Assembly (NCBI RefSeq): GCF_016461715.1 | Contig: NZ_JAEMUI010000003.1 | Span: forward strand, 1-64,000 | Origin: Marinomonas spartinae | Lineage (GTDB): Bacteria > Pseudomonadota > Gammaproteobacteria > Pseudomonadales > Marinomonadaceae | Direction: 5' to 3' | Length of the DNA: 64,000 nt | Shown: positions 34,564 to 43,779 of the stretch, in pieces | How positions within the stretch are numbered: the stretch's first letter is position 1 | Layout of the letters: each line of letters starts with the position of its first letter | Notes under the pieces: model-generated | Told to the model about the DNA's origin: nothing | The model's input: the letters and a program-made list of their open reading frames with translations, nothing else | The model's database searches: none | Program-made: the position numbers and the translations under genes

Positions 34564-35466
34564 ATGGGGGTTGCTGTTTTTCTATTGTTCGTGATGTGTG
34601 CTTTTTATGTTCAAAACCGTGGTGTGGTTAAGCATAGTAAGTTATCTCGTCGAATTACCGATCATTCCAATTTCTTAGGCCCAATTAATTGCCTATTTTA
34701 TCTGTTCTCTCGCGTTAAAAAGAGCCCTTTTATTGATGTTAAAGAATTCCCTGAGCTGAAGGTTATAGAAGATAACTGGGAAATGATTCGTGATGAAGCG
34801 CTTGTCTTGAATAATTCAGCACAAATTAAGGCGTCTGATGATTTGGACGATCTCGGCTTTAATTCGTTCTTTCGTACTGGCTGGAAGCGCTTTTACTTAA
34901 AGTGGTACGGTGCCGATTTAAAGTCCGCTAAGCGGTTATGTCCCAATACAGTGGCGCTGCTATCCACTGTGCCTGGTGTGAAAGGGGCCATGTTTGCCAT
35001 GTTGCCACCAGGGGCTCGTTTGGTGAAGCATAGAGATCCTTATGCTGGATCGTTACGCTACCACTTAGGGTTGGTAACCCCCAATTCTGATGACTGTCAT
35101 ATTGTCGTTGACGGTATACAGTATTCTTGGCGGGATGGTGAGTCTGTTATGTTTGATGAAACTTTTATTCATTATGCCGAAAATAAAACAGAGCAAAATA
35201 GAATTGTGCTATTTCTAGATATTAAACGACCAGTTAATTTATTTTTAGTGGATTGGTTTAATGAGTTTTTGTCTTACACATTGTTGTCTGCCTCGGCAAC
35301 AAAGAATGTAAAAGGAGACAAGGTTGGGCTTCTAAATAAAATTTTTGCCTACGTATATAAAATAAGGATAGTTGGTAAAAAAATTAAAGCCTTTAATAAA
35401 CCTTTATATTACTTTCTACAATACGCATTATATGTTTACCTTATTTATATTATCTTTTTTAAATAG
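34564..35466 (+). CDS. lpxO: LpxO-like Fe(II)/2-oxoglutarate lipid hydroxylase, copy 1
   Basis: A 300-residue member of the aspartyl/asparaginyl beta-hydroxylase family. An N-terminal membrane anchor (VAVFLLFVMCAFYVQNRGVV) is followed by FRTGWKRFYLKWYG, the iron site His156-x-Asp158 (KHRDPYAGSLRYHLGL) with His203 (FDETFIHYAENKTE), and probable 2-oxoglutarate-binding Arg213. The pattern matches Salmonella LpxO, which 2-hydroxylates a lipid A acyl chain; OlsC-type ornithine lipid hydroxylases are a close alternative. The C terminus is hydrophobic. ATG 34564 follows GGGGGAT; a TTG five codons upstream is open. A second copy is at 63083-63982. Confidence 0.8.
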   Translation: MGVAVFLLFVMCAFYVQNRGVVKHSKLSRRITDHSNFLGPINCLFYLFSRVKKSPFIDVKEFPELKVIEDNWEMIRDEALVLNNSAQIKASDDLDDLGFNSFFRTGWKRFYLKWYGADLKSAKRLCPNTVALLSTVPGVKGAMFAMLPPGARLVKHRDPYAGSLRYHLGLVTPNSDDCHIVVDGIQYSWRDGESVMFDETFIHYAENKTEQNRIVLFLDIKRPVNLFLVDWFNEFLSYTLLSASATKNVKGDKVGLLNKIFAYVYKIRIVGKKIKAFNKPLYYFLQYALYVYLIYIIFFK

Positions 35467-35566
35467 TATAAAGCTAATGTCTTTTTTTGATTTTCAAGGT
35501 TGTTTAATCGTAAAAATAGGAAAACGAACTAAATGCTTTTAGGCATAAGCGTTTTCACTATAAAGG

Positions 35567-35605
35567 CGACCTCCCCTGATTAGCTTCTTTAGCAAAGGGA
35601 GGTCG
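35567..35605. repeat. 9-bp inverted repeat between convergent genes
   Basis: CGACCTCCC/GGGAGGTCG is separated by 21 bases and lies between the convergent ends of the LpxO-like and phytase-like genes. No long T run follows on either side, so a role as terminator is only possible. Confidence 0.5.
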
Positions 35606-35635
35606 TAAGGAAATGGGATGGATTCTCCTATTTCC

Positions 35636-36796
35636 TTAGTTTACTGGCCGATTTAAGCCAGGACGTTTTAGTACTTTAAAGGCTAGAAATTGGTTGGTTT
35701 CATGTTTATTAAAGTTGTTATCCGCTTCAATAATCAGCACTTCCTGACCCGCTTTCGTTTTGCCGATGGTAATGCCTTCTAGATTATCTGGCTTGATTCC
35801 TAGAGCACGAATGTTGAGCACTAGGGTTTTGCGTACAGGGACGATACGTTGTTTGCTGTGGATTAAAGAGGCAATGTTAGACACGTCAGTGGCGCCGCTA
35901 ATGTCCACCAAAAACAGCTTGGCATAATTGCCGACACCCTCAGCCCAGCCGCGCTCTAGTGCTAGGTAATGGGTGTTATCTAGAGCATAAATTTCCGATA
36001 CGCCATTATCATTTCCCCCTTTGGAGGTTGCCGCTGCTTGAGGAATAGGGCTGACAGGATAAACATATTCAGCTTTGGGTTTACCTGTTTGGGCATCGTA
36101 GCGAATAATTCGAGCGAGACTGCCATGCAATAGACTGGAGATTGGACCATCTTGGTAGAGAGCGGTTTCCATGCCAATCAGAATGTCTCCGTCTGGCAAG
36201 ACGGTGGAACCTTCAAAAGCGAGATTGTCTCGAATACCAGATTTATGGTTTTTGGTTGGCGCAAAGCCTTTAGGCAGAGTAAATTCTCTTATAAAGTGGC
36301 CATTCATATCGGCGATGCGGACAAAAGGGGGAATCTCATGGCTACCCCAGCCTTCACTTGTCCAAAGGACTTTACCATTGAATACTCGGATGGATTCAGA
36401 GTCTGCCATCATTTTGCCAAATGGTTTGCCTTGTTTGGTAAGGAGTGTGGTGGATTTGAGAATATGCACCGCTTTAAGACCCTCTTTGGTAAAATCCAGA
36501 CTCAGGGTGTAAAAACGAGTAGGTCCCTTTTCTGACCGATCATCGGAAATGGCAATATAATGTCCCGTCTGGGGATCATAGTCGATCCCGGAGAGCCCAC
36601 CGACCTCTACATTCTGAAAAAACGTGTCAGTTGGTACATCCACTTCACCAAAGTAAGACAGCTCAAACGCATTTTGGCATTCTCCAAAAGGGCAAGGAGT
36701 GCTGATTTTAGTGCCTATTTCAAGCGCTTGGGCCGTCATAGCGGAGCCAAGCAGTAGACCGAACAAAACGGTGTGTAATAATTGCTTTTTCATCAT
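35636..36796 (-). CDS. periplasmic phytase-like/esterase-like beta-propeller protein
   Basis: A 386-residue exported protein. The signal peptide MMKKQLLHTVLFGLLLGSAM ends near AQA. The body reads GGLSGIDYDPQTGHYIAISD, DSESIRVFNGKVLWTSEGWG, NLAFEGSTVLPDGDILIGME and LVLNIRALGIKPDNLEGITI, the pattern of the 'esterase-like activity of phytase' family (PF13449). Members are assumed to be phosphodiesterases or phytases, but activity is rarely shown. It is monocistronic; no phosphate-box-like element was recognised. Confidence 0.75.
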   Translation of the reverse strand: MMKKQLLHTVLFGLLLGSAMTAQALEIGTKISTPCPFGECQNAFELSYFGEVDVPTDTFFQNVEVGGLSGIDYDPQTGHYIAISDDRSEKGPTRFYTLSLDFTKEGLKAVHILKSTTLLTKQGKPFGKMMADSESIRVFNGKVLWTSEGWGSHEIPPFVRIADMNGHFIREFTLPKGFAPTKNHKSGIRDNLAFEGSTVLPDGDILIGMETALYQDGPISSLLHGSLARIIRYDAQTGKPKAEYVYPVSPIPQAAATSKGGNDNGVSEIYALDNTHYLALERGWAEGVGNYAKLFLVDISGATDVSNIASLIHSKQRIVPVRKTLVLNIRALGIKPDNLEGITIGKTKAGQEVLIIEADNNFNKHETNQFLAFKVLKRPGLNRPVN

Positions 36797-37044
36797 TAAA
36801 TCTCACTAATGCCAGTCTGAAGAAAGAACTCAAGAGATCTCTAATACAGGGTAACCATTTCTCTTGTCAACTTTATGACTAGCATTTTGTGAGGGAAACC
36901 ATGCTGGCTTCTACCAAGTTTAATCGTGTCACGGGATAGACGGATGAATACCCCGCGACCAAAATCTTGGTGATTCCACATCGGGAAAAATCATAGATGA
37001 CCTTGCCTATGAGATGACGTCAGTCTCTAAAGAGAAGGGTTACT

Positions 37045-38136
37045 TCAATCTTGGATTTGTTTAAATAGGTAACTCTGGATCTGTTGCATATGTTGGTAGA
37101 TGTTTATGATGTGTTGCACCATGTTCTCTTGCAGTTGCGCTAAGTATTCAGAGCTATGGGTTGCAGTTTGTGTCAGCTCCTTTGCTATCTCGTTTAAAGT
37201 AGACAATTCATTGTCGATTTTAAGAAAATCGGAGAGTGAACGGAAGTTAAACTCATTGTCTGTACCTTGGTAATACCAAGTACCGAAATCCGTCTCCTTG
37301 ATGTCTCTAAAGGCGCTTGGTGTTTGGTTGCTTAAGGCGGGGATAAGGTAGGACAGTTGCCATTGGTTAAGTTCTAGCAGACAGGCAGAGCCATGGGCAA
37401 AGACCATGGAATGGTAGCCCGCAGACATCATATTTTCAGCATCTTGCGCGGTGAGGCGGAAGGATTGATCAAGCTGTTCGCAACTCTGACTGGCATCTGA
37501 TACTGAGCGATACAGTATGTCGATTTGACCGCTGACCGCGTTGGTATGGCCATCAATTTTTTGCACCAAGGTCGAAATCTGCTCGCTGGAGTCTCGAGCT
37601 TTGTTAGCCAGTGTTCGAACTTCGTCTGCCACAACCGCAAAGCCTCGTCCATATTCGCCGGCGCGAGCGGCTTCAATGGCGGCATTGAGTGCTAATAAAT
37701 TGGTCTGTTCAGAGATGCTTTGGATAATGTTGGTGAAGCTTTTAATGTCATTGGTAATGTTTTTGAGATTGTTAACATCGTCAAGATTGGATTGGGTTTT
37801 GTTGGCAATCTCCGTTAAAGAGAGGGTGAGTTTAGCAATATCGGATTTGTTGTCAGCAATTTTTTGGTTGCTGCCTTCCGATGCACTCATGGGCTCAAAT
37901 AGATATTCAGAAACTTGTGTGATCGCATTGAGAGCTTGGTTAAGAAGAGGTTGCTGGGCGAGTAGTAAACGCTCATCAAGCGTTTGTTGTGGTGAAGTGT
38001 TTTGATGTTTCTCTTTCTGCTGGCGTAATTCTTCCTTGAGATGATGAATCTCCTGTTCTAAAGCGATTTTTTCAGTGTTTACTTCCGCTAACTTGTTTTG
38101 CAAAGCCTCAAGGTTTTTCTTTTTACTAAACAGCAT
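37045..38136 (-). CDS. soluble methyl-accepting chemoreceptor with degenerate CZB domain
   Basis: A 363-residue cytoplasmic chemoreceptor without membrane segments. An N-terminal coiled coil (~5-50) leads to a signalling domain with the hairpin tip [20 protein letters not shown] (141-160) and [12 protein letters not shown]. Residues ~240-330 align with a chemoreceptor zinc-binding (CZB) domain: His248 and DFGTWYYQG are present, but the Cys of the usual C-x-x-G-(K/N)-W motif is replaced by Thr282/Asp283, and the later His pair is missing ([10 protein letters not shown]). Zinc or hypochlorite sensing as in standard CZB proteins is therefore doubtful. No che genes are nearby. Confidence 0.85.
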   Translation of the reverse strand: MLFSKKKNLEALQNKLAEVNTEKIALEQEIHHLKEELRQQKEKHQNTSPQQTLDERLLLAQQPLLNQALNAITQVSEYLFEPMSASEGSNQKIADNKSDIAKLTLSLTEIANKTQSNLDDVNNLKNITNDIKSFTNIIQSISEQTNLLALNAAIEAARAGEYGRGFAVVADEVRTLANKARDSSEQISTLVQKIDGHTNAVSGQIDILYRSVSDASQSCEQLDQSFRLTAQDAENMMSAGYHSMVFAHGSACLLELNQWQLSYLIPALSNQTPSAFRDIKETDFGTWYYQGTDNEFNFRSLSDFLKIDNELSTLNEIAKELTQTATHSSEYLAQLQENMVQHIINIYQHMQQIQSYLFKQIQD

Positions 38137-38182
38137 AGGCAGGTCCCGTTAACTTAACAGCGATAACAATATATTGAAAAAG

Positions 38183-38220
38183 CAAAACGCCAGTGGCTAG
38201 AAAAGTCAGCTGACGTTTTG
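38183..38220 (-). terminator. probable intrinsic terminator after the APC permease
   Basis: Read on the minus strand, CAAAACGTCAG and CTGGCGTTTTG form a stem with one mismatch just after the permease stop, followed by CTTTTTC. Confidence 0.7.
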
Positions 38221-38231
38221 AAGTGGGAGTA

Positions 38232-39623
38232 TTAATCCATATCAGGCTCGAATAGCCCTCGCTTCATATAGAACTTCACCCAGAGAGCAGCGATCACACA
38301 AATCACCGCCAACATGCCCCCAGCAATGCTATACACCATTTTGGTCATATCTGGTGACGGAGAGTTATTCAGCGCTACGTACGCCATGGCCACAATTCCC
38401 AGAATTTGTGGTATTGGGAAGAAAGGTGTGCGATAAGGGCGCTTGTGATTTGGCATACGGCGACGCAAGACGATGACATCAATGTGTGCAATGATGTAAG
38501 CCAACAAATAACTTGTGGTGGCCGCTATTACAAAGACAATCAAAGAGTCTATAGTCATCAATAAAAAAGGAATGACGCTTAGAACGGCCATCATCACAAT
38601 GCCCACCCAAGGTGAACCAAAGCGGTTGGTCGCTTTTAGAATAGGAAAAGCTTGTTTGTCGTGTGCCATACCGTGAAGCATACGTGGGAGTGCTGCAAAA
38701 ATGGTATTTACGGTACTACAGGTCGCTGTCAACGCCATAACGGTGGCAATGATTAAACCTCCTTTACCAAATACGGCATTCGCATAATTTAGATAAGGAA
38801 TGGGGGATTTCAGCAGCTCGTCCGTATTTAAGTATAAGCTCGCGCCGTAAACAAACAGGGCGAAGATACAGAAGATAGCGAACAAAGAAAGACGCATGGC
38901 TAGAGGAATGTTTTTCTCTGGGTTCTTCACTTCATTGATCATAGGACAGATGTATTCAGAGCCCACGAACAGCCACATAGCCAAGGCAATTAAACCAATA
39001 AAACTGCCGTTGGTTACTCCAGAGAAGCCCCAATCGACTGTTGTACCCGTTAATAGAGGATGCGGTTCTGGGCTGCCTGAAACGGCCGCTAAACCAACAA
39101 GAATTAAGGCGCTGACCATAATAAAAGCCAAAACGTTCTGAACTTTGGAAAAAACATCGGTACCGATAATGTTGGTAATGGCCAAAATTGCTACGATCAG
39201 AATTGGGATCAGTTTTTCAGGGAACATGCCAGGCAGCAGCTGACCAACCATGGCATCCACTAGGAATAATTCGACGGGCAAGGCCAGGGTAGCGACGACG
39301 ACATAGCCTGCAAACACCGAAACGATGGCAGGAAAATGACCAATGGCTTTTTGCGTGTAAGTCGCCAGTGTTCCTTCTTGTGGAAACATCAAGGACAACT
39401 CAGAAAAGCTCATGGCATTAAATTGTGCGATGATCAACGCCGCCAGCATGGCAAAGATAAAGCCCATGCCACCTAGACCAATACCTTGCATCGCAGAAAT
39501 CATTGCCCCTTGGACAATAACCACACCAATACAAGTTGCCATCATGGTGAGCAGACCGATCTTTCTGCTCGACGACATGCCTTGACTTGTCGGTATTGCA
39601 TTTATGGTTGATGTATCACTCAT
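38232..39623 (-). CDS. APC-family amino acid/amine permease of module copy 2
   Basis: A 463-residue permease with about twelve helices. The APC consensus near helix I is IGVVIVQGAMISAMQGIGLG, and MAMSFSELSLMFPQEGTLATY-like MSFSELSLMFPQEGTLATYT lies in helix II. SYLLAYIIAHIDVIVLRRRM precedes the end. It is the last gene downstream of the FAD oxidoreductase, RidA and OCD-like genes of the second module (38-bp gap), and so is the likely importer of the substrate. Module copy 1 has no permease. Confidence 0.85.
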   Translation of the reverse strand: MSDTSTINAIPTSQGMSSSRKIGLLTMMATCIGVVIVQGAMISAMQGIGLGGMGFIFAMLAALIIAQFNAMSFSELSLMFPQEGTLATYTQKAIGHFPAIVSVFAGYVVVATLALPVELFLVDAMVGQLLPGMFPEKLIPILIVAILAITNIIGTDVFSKVQNVLAFIMVSALILVGLAAVSGSPEPHPLLTGTTVDWGFSGVTNGSFIGLIALAMWLFVGSEYICPMINEVKNPEKNIPLAMRLSLFAIFCIFALFVYGASLYLNTDELLKSPIPYLNYANAVFGKGGLIIATVMALTATCSTVNTIFAALPRMLHGMAHDKQAFPILKATNRFGSPWVGIVMMAVLSVIPFLLMTIDSLIVFVIAATTSYLLAYIIAHIDVIVLRRRMPNHKRPYRTPFFPIPQILGIVAMAYVALNNSPSPDMTKMVYSIAGGMLAVICVIAALWVKFYMKRGLFEPDMD

Positions 39624-39661
39624 TGTTCCGTTCCTCTTATGATTAAAATCTTAGGTCGATT

Positions 39662-40954
39662 TTAGAGACGATCAAAGCGATAAGGGCTTGGATCGATTAA
39701 TGGTGTTGCGTTGGATACTAAGTCCGCAGCTAACTCCCCTGCAGCGGGTCCTGTTCCAAAACCGTGGCCAGAAAAACCTGTCGCAACGGTTAATCCAGGG
39801 ATTTTTTGAACATGATCAATCACAGGGTTTGAGTCAGGGGTGACGTCAATCACACCTGCCCAAGCTTCTTCTGGCTCGGCTTTTTCAAAAGCGGGCCAAG
39901 CATTACAAAGGTTGTTGAACGCATCTTGGTTAAGGTTGGCATTGAAATCTGGATCTAAGGTGCGGATCTTTTCGAATGGTGACACCTTGTTGCCTCCCCA
40001 GCGTCGAGCAAGGGCAAGGTCCTTAATAAAGTGACGACCAAAAGAAATATTCAAAAAGCCGCGTTGAGTGCGAAGTTGATCCATATAACGGCGACCAATC
40101 AGCAAGTGATCCAGCGTGATGGGGGCATCAAGCTTGCCGCGCTGGGTGATAATAAAACCACCGTCTTTATGTTTTCTAAAAGAGAAATCAGGACCGCCCA
40201 CGGCGATATCAGTCGGGCCTTCCATCGGTTTGGTTCTAAATACAGAACAAATCAACGGTAGTGTCGGCAGCGACACACCCAAATTGCCGAGGAAGCGACG
40301 TGACCAAGCACCACCCGCAAGCAGTACGCGATCACAGCGGATTTCCCCTTTTTCAGTGACGACACCAGAGACTTTGCCTGCGCTCATGGAGAGGGTGCGA
40401 ACGGCACAGTGCTGAATCAAAATAGCCCCTTTTTTCTGGGCTGCTTTCGCCATGGCAGGCACCGCTATCGAAGGTTCAGCACGACCATCTGATGCGGTGA
40501 AAATTCCGCCTTCCCAGTGGCCTTGACCACCCGGTACTTTTTGGCTGATTTCTTTAGCGCTTAATATTTTGGAACCGAGCTCTAATGACTCAACGGATTT
40601 TAGCCAGCTTTCATGCATTGCAAGCTGCGCTTGGGTTTTAGCAAGGAACATGATGCCCGCTTGTTTGTAGCCAACTTCTTGGCCTATGCGGTTTGGCATC
40701 TCTGCCCATAGTCGATCCGCTTGCATGGCCAAAGGCACATCATCAAAATGGCGATTGGTTTTACGCACCCAGCCAAGATTACGGGAAGATTGCTCGCCGG
40801 CTATGTGACCTTTCTCCAACAACACCACTGGGATATTGCGTTCAGCAAGGGTGAGTGCAGCTGTGACCCCCACAATGCCGCCACCAATGATCACCACACT
40901 GGTGCTTTTGGGGAGCTGATCTTGTGTTTCAATTGCGTCGAGTGTTTTTGTCAT
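39662..40954 (-). CDS. DadA-like FAD-dependent amine/amino-acid oxidoreductase, copy 2
   Basis: A 430-residue paralogue of 29295-30587, equal in length and collinear throughout. It shares VVIIGGGIVGVTAALTLAER, GEQSSRNLGWVRKTNRH, LDHLLIGRRYMDQLRTQ and TGFSGHGFGTGPAAG. Differences cluster in surface segments such as residues 120-150. The same FAD-dependent oxidation of an amine or amino acid is expected. It follows the RidA gene by 60 bp in the minus-strand operon OCD-RidA-FAD-permease. Retention of two diverged copies suggests different substrates or inducers. Confidence 0.8.
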   Translation of the reverse strand: MTKTLDAIETQDQLPKSTSVVIIGGGIVGVTAALTLAERNIPVVLLEKGHIAGEQSSRNLGWVRKTNRHFDDVPLAMQADRLWAEMPNRIGQEVGYKQAGIMFLAKTQAQLAMHESWLKSVESLELGSKILSAKEISQKVPGGQGHWEGGIFTASDGRAEPSIAVPAMAKAAQKKGAILIQHCAVRTLSMSAGKVSGVVTEKGEIRCDRVLLAGGAWSRRFLGNLGVSLPTLPLICSVFRTKPMEGPTDIAVGGPDFSFRKHKDGGFIITQRGKLDAPITLDHLLIGRRYMDQLRTQRGFLNISFGRHFIKDLALARRWGGNKVSPFEKIRTLDPDFNANLNQDAFNNLCNAWPAFEKAEPEEAWAGVIDVTPDSNPVIDHVQKIPGLTVATGFSGHGFGTGPAAGELAADLVSNATPLIDPSPYRFDRL

Positions 40955-41014
40955 AGCACATTTCCAGATGATGAAAGAGAGTATTTGCAGAGAATAAACA
41001 ATGCAAAACTCCGG

Positions 41015-41434
41015 TTAAGCCAATTTGATTTCCTGAACGTCTGCTTTGGCTGCACCACGATACGCGGTGACTTCCAGCTCCACTTTGTAGACAGTTGAAC
41101 CCAGCGGCGGGCAAGTCACGGTTGTGGCTGGATTAACACCTTTAAACTGAGTGCCGATGAATTCCATGACGGCGTTTGTGTCTTCTGGGTTTTGGATAAA
41201 TACACGGGACATCACTACGTCCCCAAGAGATGCATCTACGGTCGCTAATGCACGCTCGATATTGGCGAAGACTTGTTTTGTCTGCTCAATCACGTCTTCT
41301 GGTATTTCTTGCGTGACAGGGTTTCGGCCCGCTGTGTTGGAGACAAAAATCCAGTTATCCACTTCGACTAAACGGGAGTAGCTGGCGATTTCTTCGAACT
41401 TAGAACCGGTTTTTACTTTTACAATGCTGGTCAT
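41015..41434 (-). CDS. RidA-family imine deaminase, copy 2
   Basis: A 139-residue RidA-family protein, the paralogue of 28799-29218 with identical length when the ATG start is used. Conserved blocks are SYSRLVEVDNWIFVSNTAGR and VNPATTVTCPPLGSTVYKVE. It lies between the OCD-like and FAD oxidoreductase genes, as in copy 1. Expected to clear imine/enamine products of the neighbouring enzymes. Confidence 0.8.
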   Translation of the reverse strand: MTSIVKVKTGSKFEEIASYSRLVEVDNWIFVSNTAGRNPVTQEIPEDVIEQTKQVFANIERALATVDASLGDVVMSRVFIQNPEDTNAVMEFIGTQFKGVNPATTVTCPPLGSTVYKVELEVTAYRGAAKADVQEIKLA

Positions 41435-41537
41435 TTTTCTTCTCAAATCTCTTGTAAGTTGGTAACGAGATACACTGTAAGCAAGCCCCTATTTAGGCAT
41501 AGGCGCTTGCTTAGCCGCTATTAGCGAGTCGTTGCTG

Positions 41538-42677
41538 TTAGCGAAGTGCTGGTGTATCCCAAAGATTGAGTTTGATACCAATGTTTTTCTCGATAGCATT
41601 GCGGTAAACCACTGTAGCCCATGCCACATCTTCCACTGGCATACCGCCCACTGACATGATGATGATTTCTTCATCGTTTAGGCGGCCGGGAGCTTCTCCA
41701 GCGGTGATTTTGCCGATGTCTTCCAACTCTTCTAGCGTCAGCTTGCCTTCCGCAATCATGTCCATGAAGCGAACGCCAGGGAGTGGAATATAGTTGTGGG
41801 CAGGTTTTGGTACTTCATGATACCAAGCTTGGTATAAGCCGGTGTTGTCCAAGACTTTACGCACATCTTTTTGTTCCATGGCATCGTCTAAGCTGCAATA
41901 AGCTGGCATCGCAAGAAAGGTGCCTGGTTTCACCCACTCACGTTTGACGATTGGATAAGTAGATGGGTCACCTGTTTCGCCTGAATTACAATAAGTGACG
42001 ATGTCGGAGTCACGTACCACGTCTTCTAGGGTATCGACCACTTGAATATTCGTGACTTGTGGGTAATTCTCGTTTGTCCATTTCACAAATTCATCCAAGC
42101 TTTTTTGACCGCGACCTTTTACTTTAATGGTGTCGATCCCTGGGCAAGCGGCGATAAAGGCTGCAACTGCTGTTCTGCCCATGACGCCAGGGCCAAGTAA
42201 GCCAATGACTTTAGAGTCTTTACGTGCAAGGTGGCGAGCGCCAACACCTGGAACTGCGCCTGTACGATAAGCCGATAGTAGGTTAGCTGACATATAAGCC
42301 ATCGGAGCACCCGTATCGATGTCATTCAAAATAAACATTAGGATAGAGCGTGGAAGGCCTTTTTCACGGTTGGCAATGTTGGAGCCATACCATTTTACCC
42401 CGCAGGTTTGGAAGCTACCGCCAAGGTAAGCGGGCATGGCCATTAAACGGCGGTCCGCAGTGGGTTTTGGCATCGTTGGAAAAGGAGATTCGTCAGGGAA
42501 AGTGATCATAGAACCATGAGAGTCGCTATTGGGGCCCGCCATACGATAGTCGCCTTTGTAGAGCAGGGTGAACATCTCTTCCATGGTATCGACACAACTT
42601 GGCATGTCCGTGACACCAGCTTTAATCATGTCTTGTTCTGACAGGTAAATAAAATCAATCTTAGTATCTTCTGACAT
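41538..42677 (-). CDS. ornithine cyclodeaminase/mu-crystallin family enzyme, copy 2
   Basis: A 379-residue paralogue of 27514-28653, collinear with no gaps; by eye about four residues in five are identical. It keeps the Rossmann loop GLLGPGVMGRT, the FQTCGVKWYGSN segment and ANLLSAYRTGAVPGVGARHL. Same family caveats: the real reaction (cyclodeamination, imine reduction or amino-acid dehydrogenation) cannot be read from sequence. It is the first gene of the minus-strand operon and divergent from the AraC paralogue. Confidence 0.8.
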   Translation of the reverse strand: MSEDTKIDFIYLSEQDMIKAGVTDMPSCVDTMEEMFTLLYKGDYRMAGPNSDSHGSMITFPDESPFPTMPKPTADRRLMAMPAYLGGSFQTCGVKWYGSNIANREKGLPRSILMFILNDIDTGAPMAYMSANLLSAYRTGAVPGVGARHLARKDSKVIGLLGPGVMGRTAVAAFIAACPGIDTIKVKGRGQKSLDEFVKWTNENYPQVTNIQVVDTLEDVVRDSDIVTYCNSGETGDPSTYPIVKREWVKPGTFLAMPAYCSLDDAMEQKDVRKVLDNTGLYQAWYHEVPKPAHNYIPLPGVRFMDMIAEGKLTLEELEDIGKITAGEAPGRLNDEEIIIMSVGGMPVEDVAWATVVYRNAIEKNIGIKLNLWDTPALR

Positions 42678-42719
42678 AGCAACACCTATTTTTTGTAGAG
42701 TGGTTTTTGAAACGATTTA

Positions 42720-42768
42720 TTTGATCCTAGTCAGGTCTTTGTTTGGCGTATTGAATTTTTGCGACATG
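42720..42768 (-). promoter_or_regulatory. conserved 49-bp regulatory block, module copy 2
   Basis: On the minus strand this reads CATGTCGCAAAAATTCAATA, then CGC, 13 bases, and GACTAGGATCAAA. It is the counterpart of 27333-27381. It lies 42 bp from the OCD-like start here but 132 bp in copy 1, so the block is conserved while its distance to the gene is not. Confidence 0.65.
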
Positions 42769-42848
42769 GATAAAAATAGTTTTACCGCAATTTTTTGGCA
42801 TTGGGTTTGCTACATAACAACAAAGTGTTCTCATTAATGGGTGGGGTT

Positions 42849-43682
42849 ATGTCAAAACATGCGCTGGTAAATCGTCTTGCGGAAATCCGTTCTAAGCAAC
42901 CTTGGTTGGTAATGAGTGCAGCGAAAAACTTCTATCTGTCTAGATCGGATAATCCGGCCATTTCCCATTATTATAGTTTTGAAGTGAATGACTCTAACGA
43001 ACAGATATTCGCTATTCCCGACGGCTGTGTGGACATCTTATTTGACTGCGATAGCAGCCATCCTACAGCGGAAGTGTTTGGGACGCCGATGGCGGCGATT
43101 GATATCGAATTGAGGAGTCATCATCGCTATTTCGGTGTGCGCTTTGCGTCGGGGGTTGTGCCTGATTTTTTGCAGGTATCTGCGGAAGAATTAATAGAGC
43201 ATCACTATAATTTTATTGAAGTGATTCCTGAATCAAATCAAGTATTTGAGAATATTGTTAAGCAGGAAAATTTCACCGATCAAGTGGCGCTTTTTAAACA
43301 GTTTTACAATGGTCAAAAAACGCGTCAATACTCTTCTTTGACGGTGCAGGCGGTGAAGACGATTTGTGAAACCAAAGGCAGTGTTCGAGTGGAAGAATTG
43401 GAAGATTTAACGGGCTTCTCGACACGCACGATACAGCGCCAATTTAAAGCGGATTTGGGTATGTCACCAAAGGCCTTTAGTCGTATTATTCGCTGCCAAT
43501 CTGCCGTGTATAATATCAATCACAATGACCAAGTCACCTTCTCAGACCTTGCTTGTGATCTTGGCTTTAGTGATCAACCACACTTCCTTAGGGAGTTCAA
43601 AAAGCTGGTTAATACCACGCCAATGGCTTACCAAAACCGTGTCAAAGAGCAAAGTTATCTTGACCGTATTCGATATGTTTGA
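42849..43682 (+). CDS. AraC-family regulator of catabolic module copy 2
   Basis: A 277-residue AraC/XylS regulator, paralogue of 26353-27186 and of the same length with the start used here. It shares NPAISHYYSFEV, FAIPDGCVDILFDCD, HRYFGVRFASGVVPDF, the HTH LTGFSTRTIQRQFKADLGMS and SDLACDLGFSDQPHFLREFK. ATG 42849 is preceded by GGTGGGG; longer forms to 42795 are open. It is divergent from the second operon and probably activates it. Confidence 0.85.
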   Translation: MSKHALVNRLAEIRSKQPWLVMSAAKNFYLSRSDNPAISHYYSFEVNDSNEQIFAIPDGCVDILFDCDSSHPTAEVFGTPMAAIDIELRSHHRYFGVRFASGVVPDFLQVSAEELIEHHYNFIEVIPESNQVFENIVKQENFTDQVALFKQFYNGQKTRQYSSLTVQAVKTICETKGSVRVEELEDLTGFSTRTIQRQFKADLGMSPKAFSRIIRCQSAVYNINHNDQVTFSDLACDLGFSDQPHFLREFKKLVNTTPMAYQNRVKEQSYLDRIRYV

Positions 43683-43727
43683 TTTAAAATGGTGCTTACT
43701 AAGATGAATCTTGCTCTTTTGTAGTGC

Positions 43728-43760
43728 ATTGAGTGGTTTTTTGGGAAAAAACCACTCAAT
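43728..43760. terminator. bidirectional intrinsic terminator
   Basis: A perfect 15-bp inverted repeat ATTGAGTGGTTTTTT/AAAAAACCACTCAAT with a GGG loop lies between the convergent AraC and outer-membrane protein genes. The stem itself ends in T/A runs. Confidence 0.8.
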
Positions 43761-43779
43761 CCGTAATAATGGCCTAACC

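Noticed and set aside
36797-37044. Gene remnant between the phytase-like and chemoreceptor genes
   Set aside because: A stretch from 36900 reads MLASTKFNRVTG and later ATKILVIPH but is broken by stops and matches nothing I recognise.
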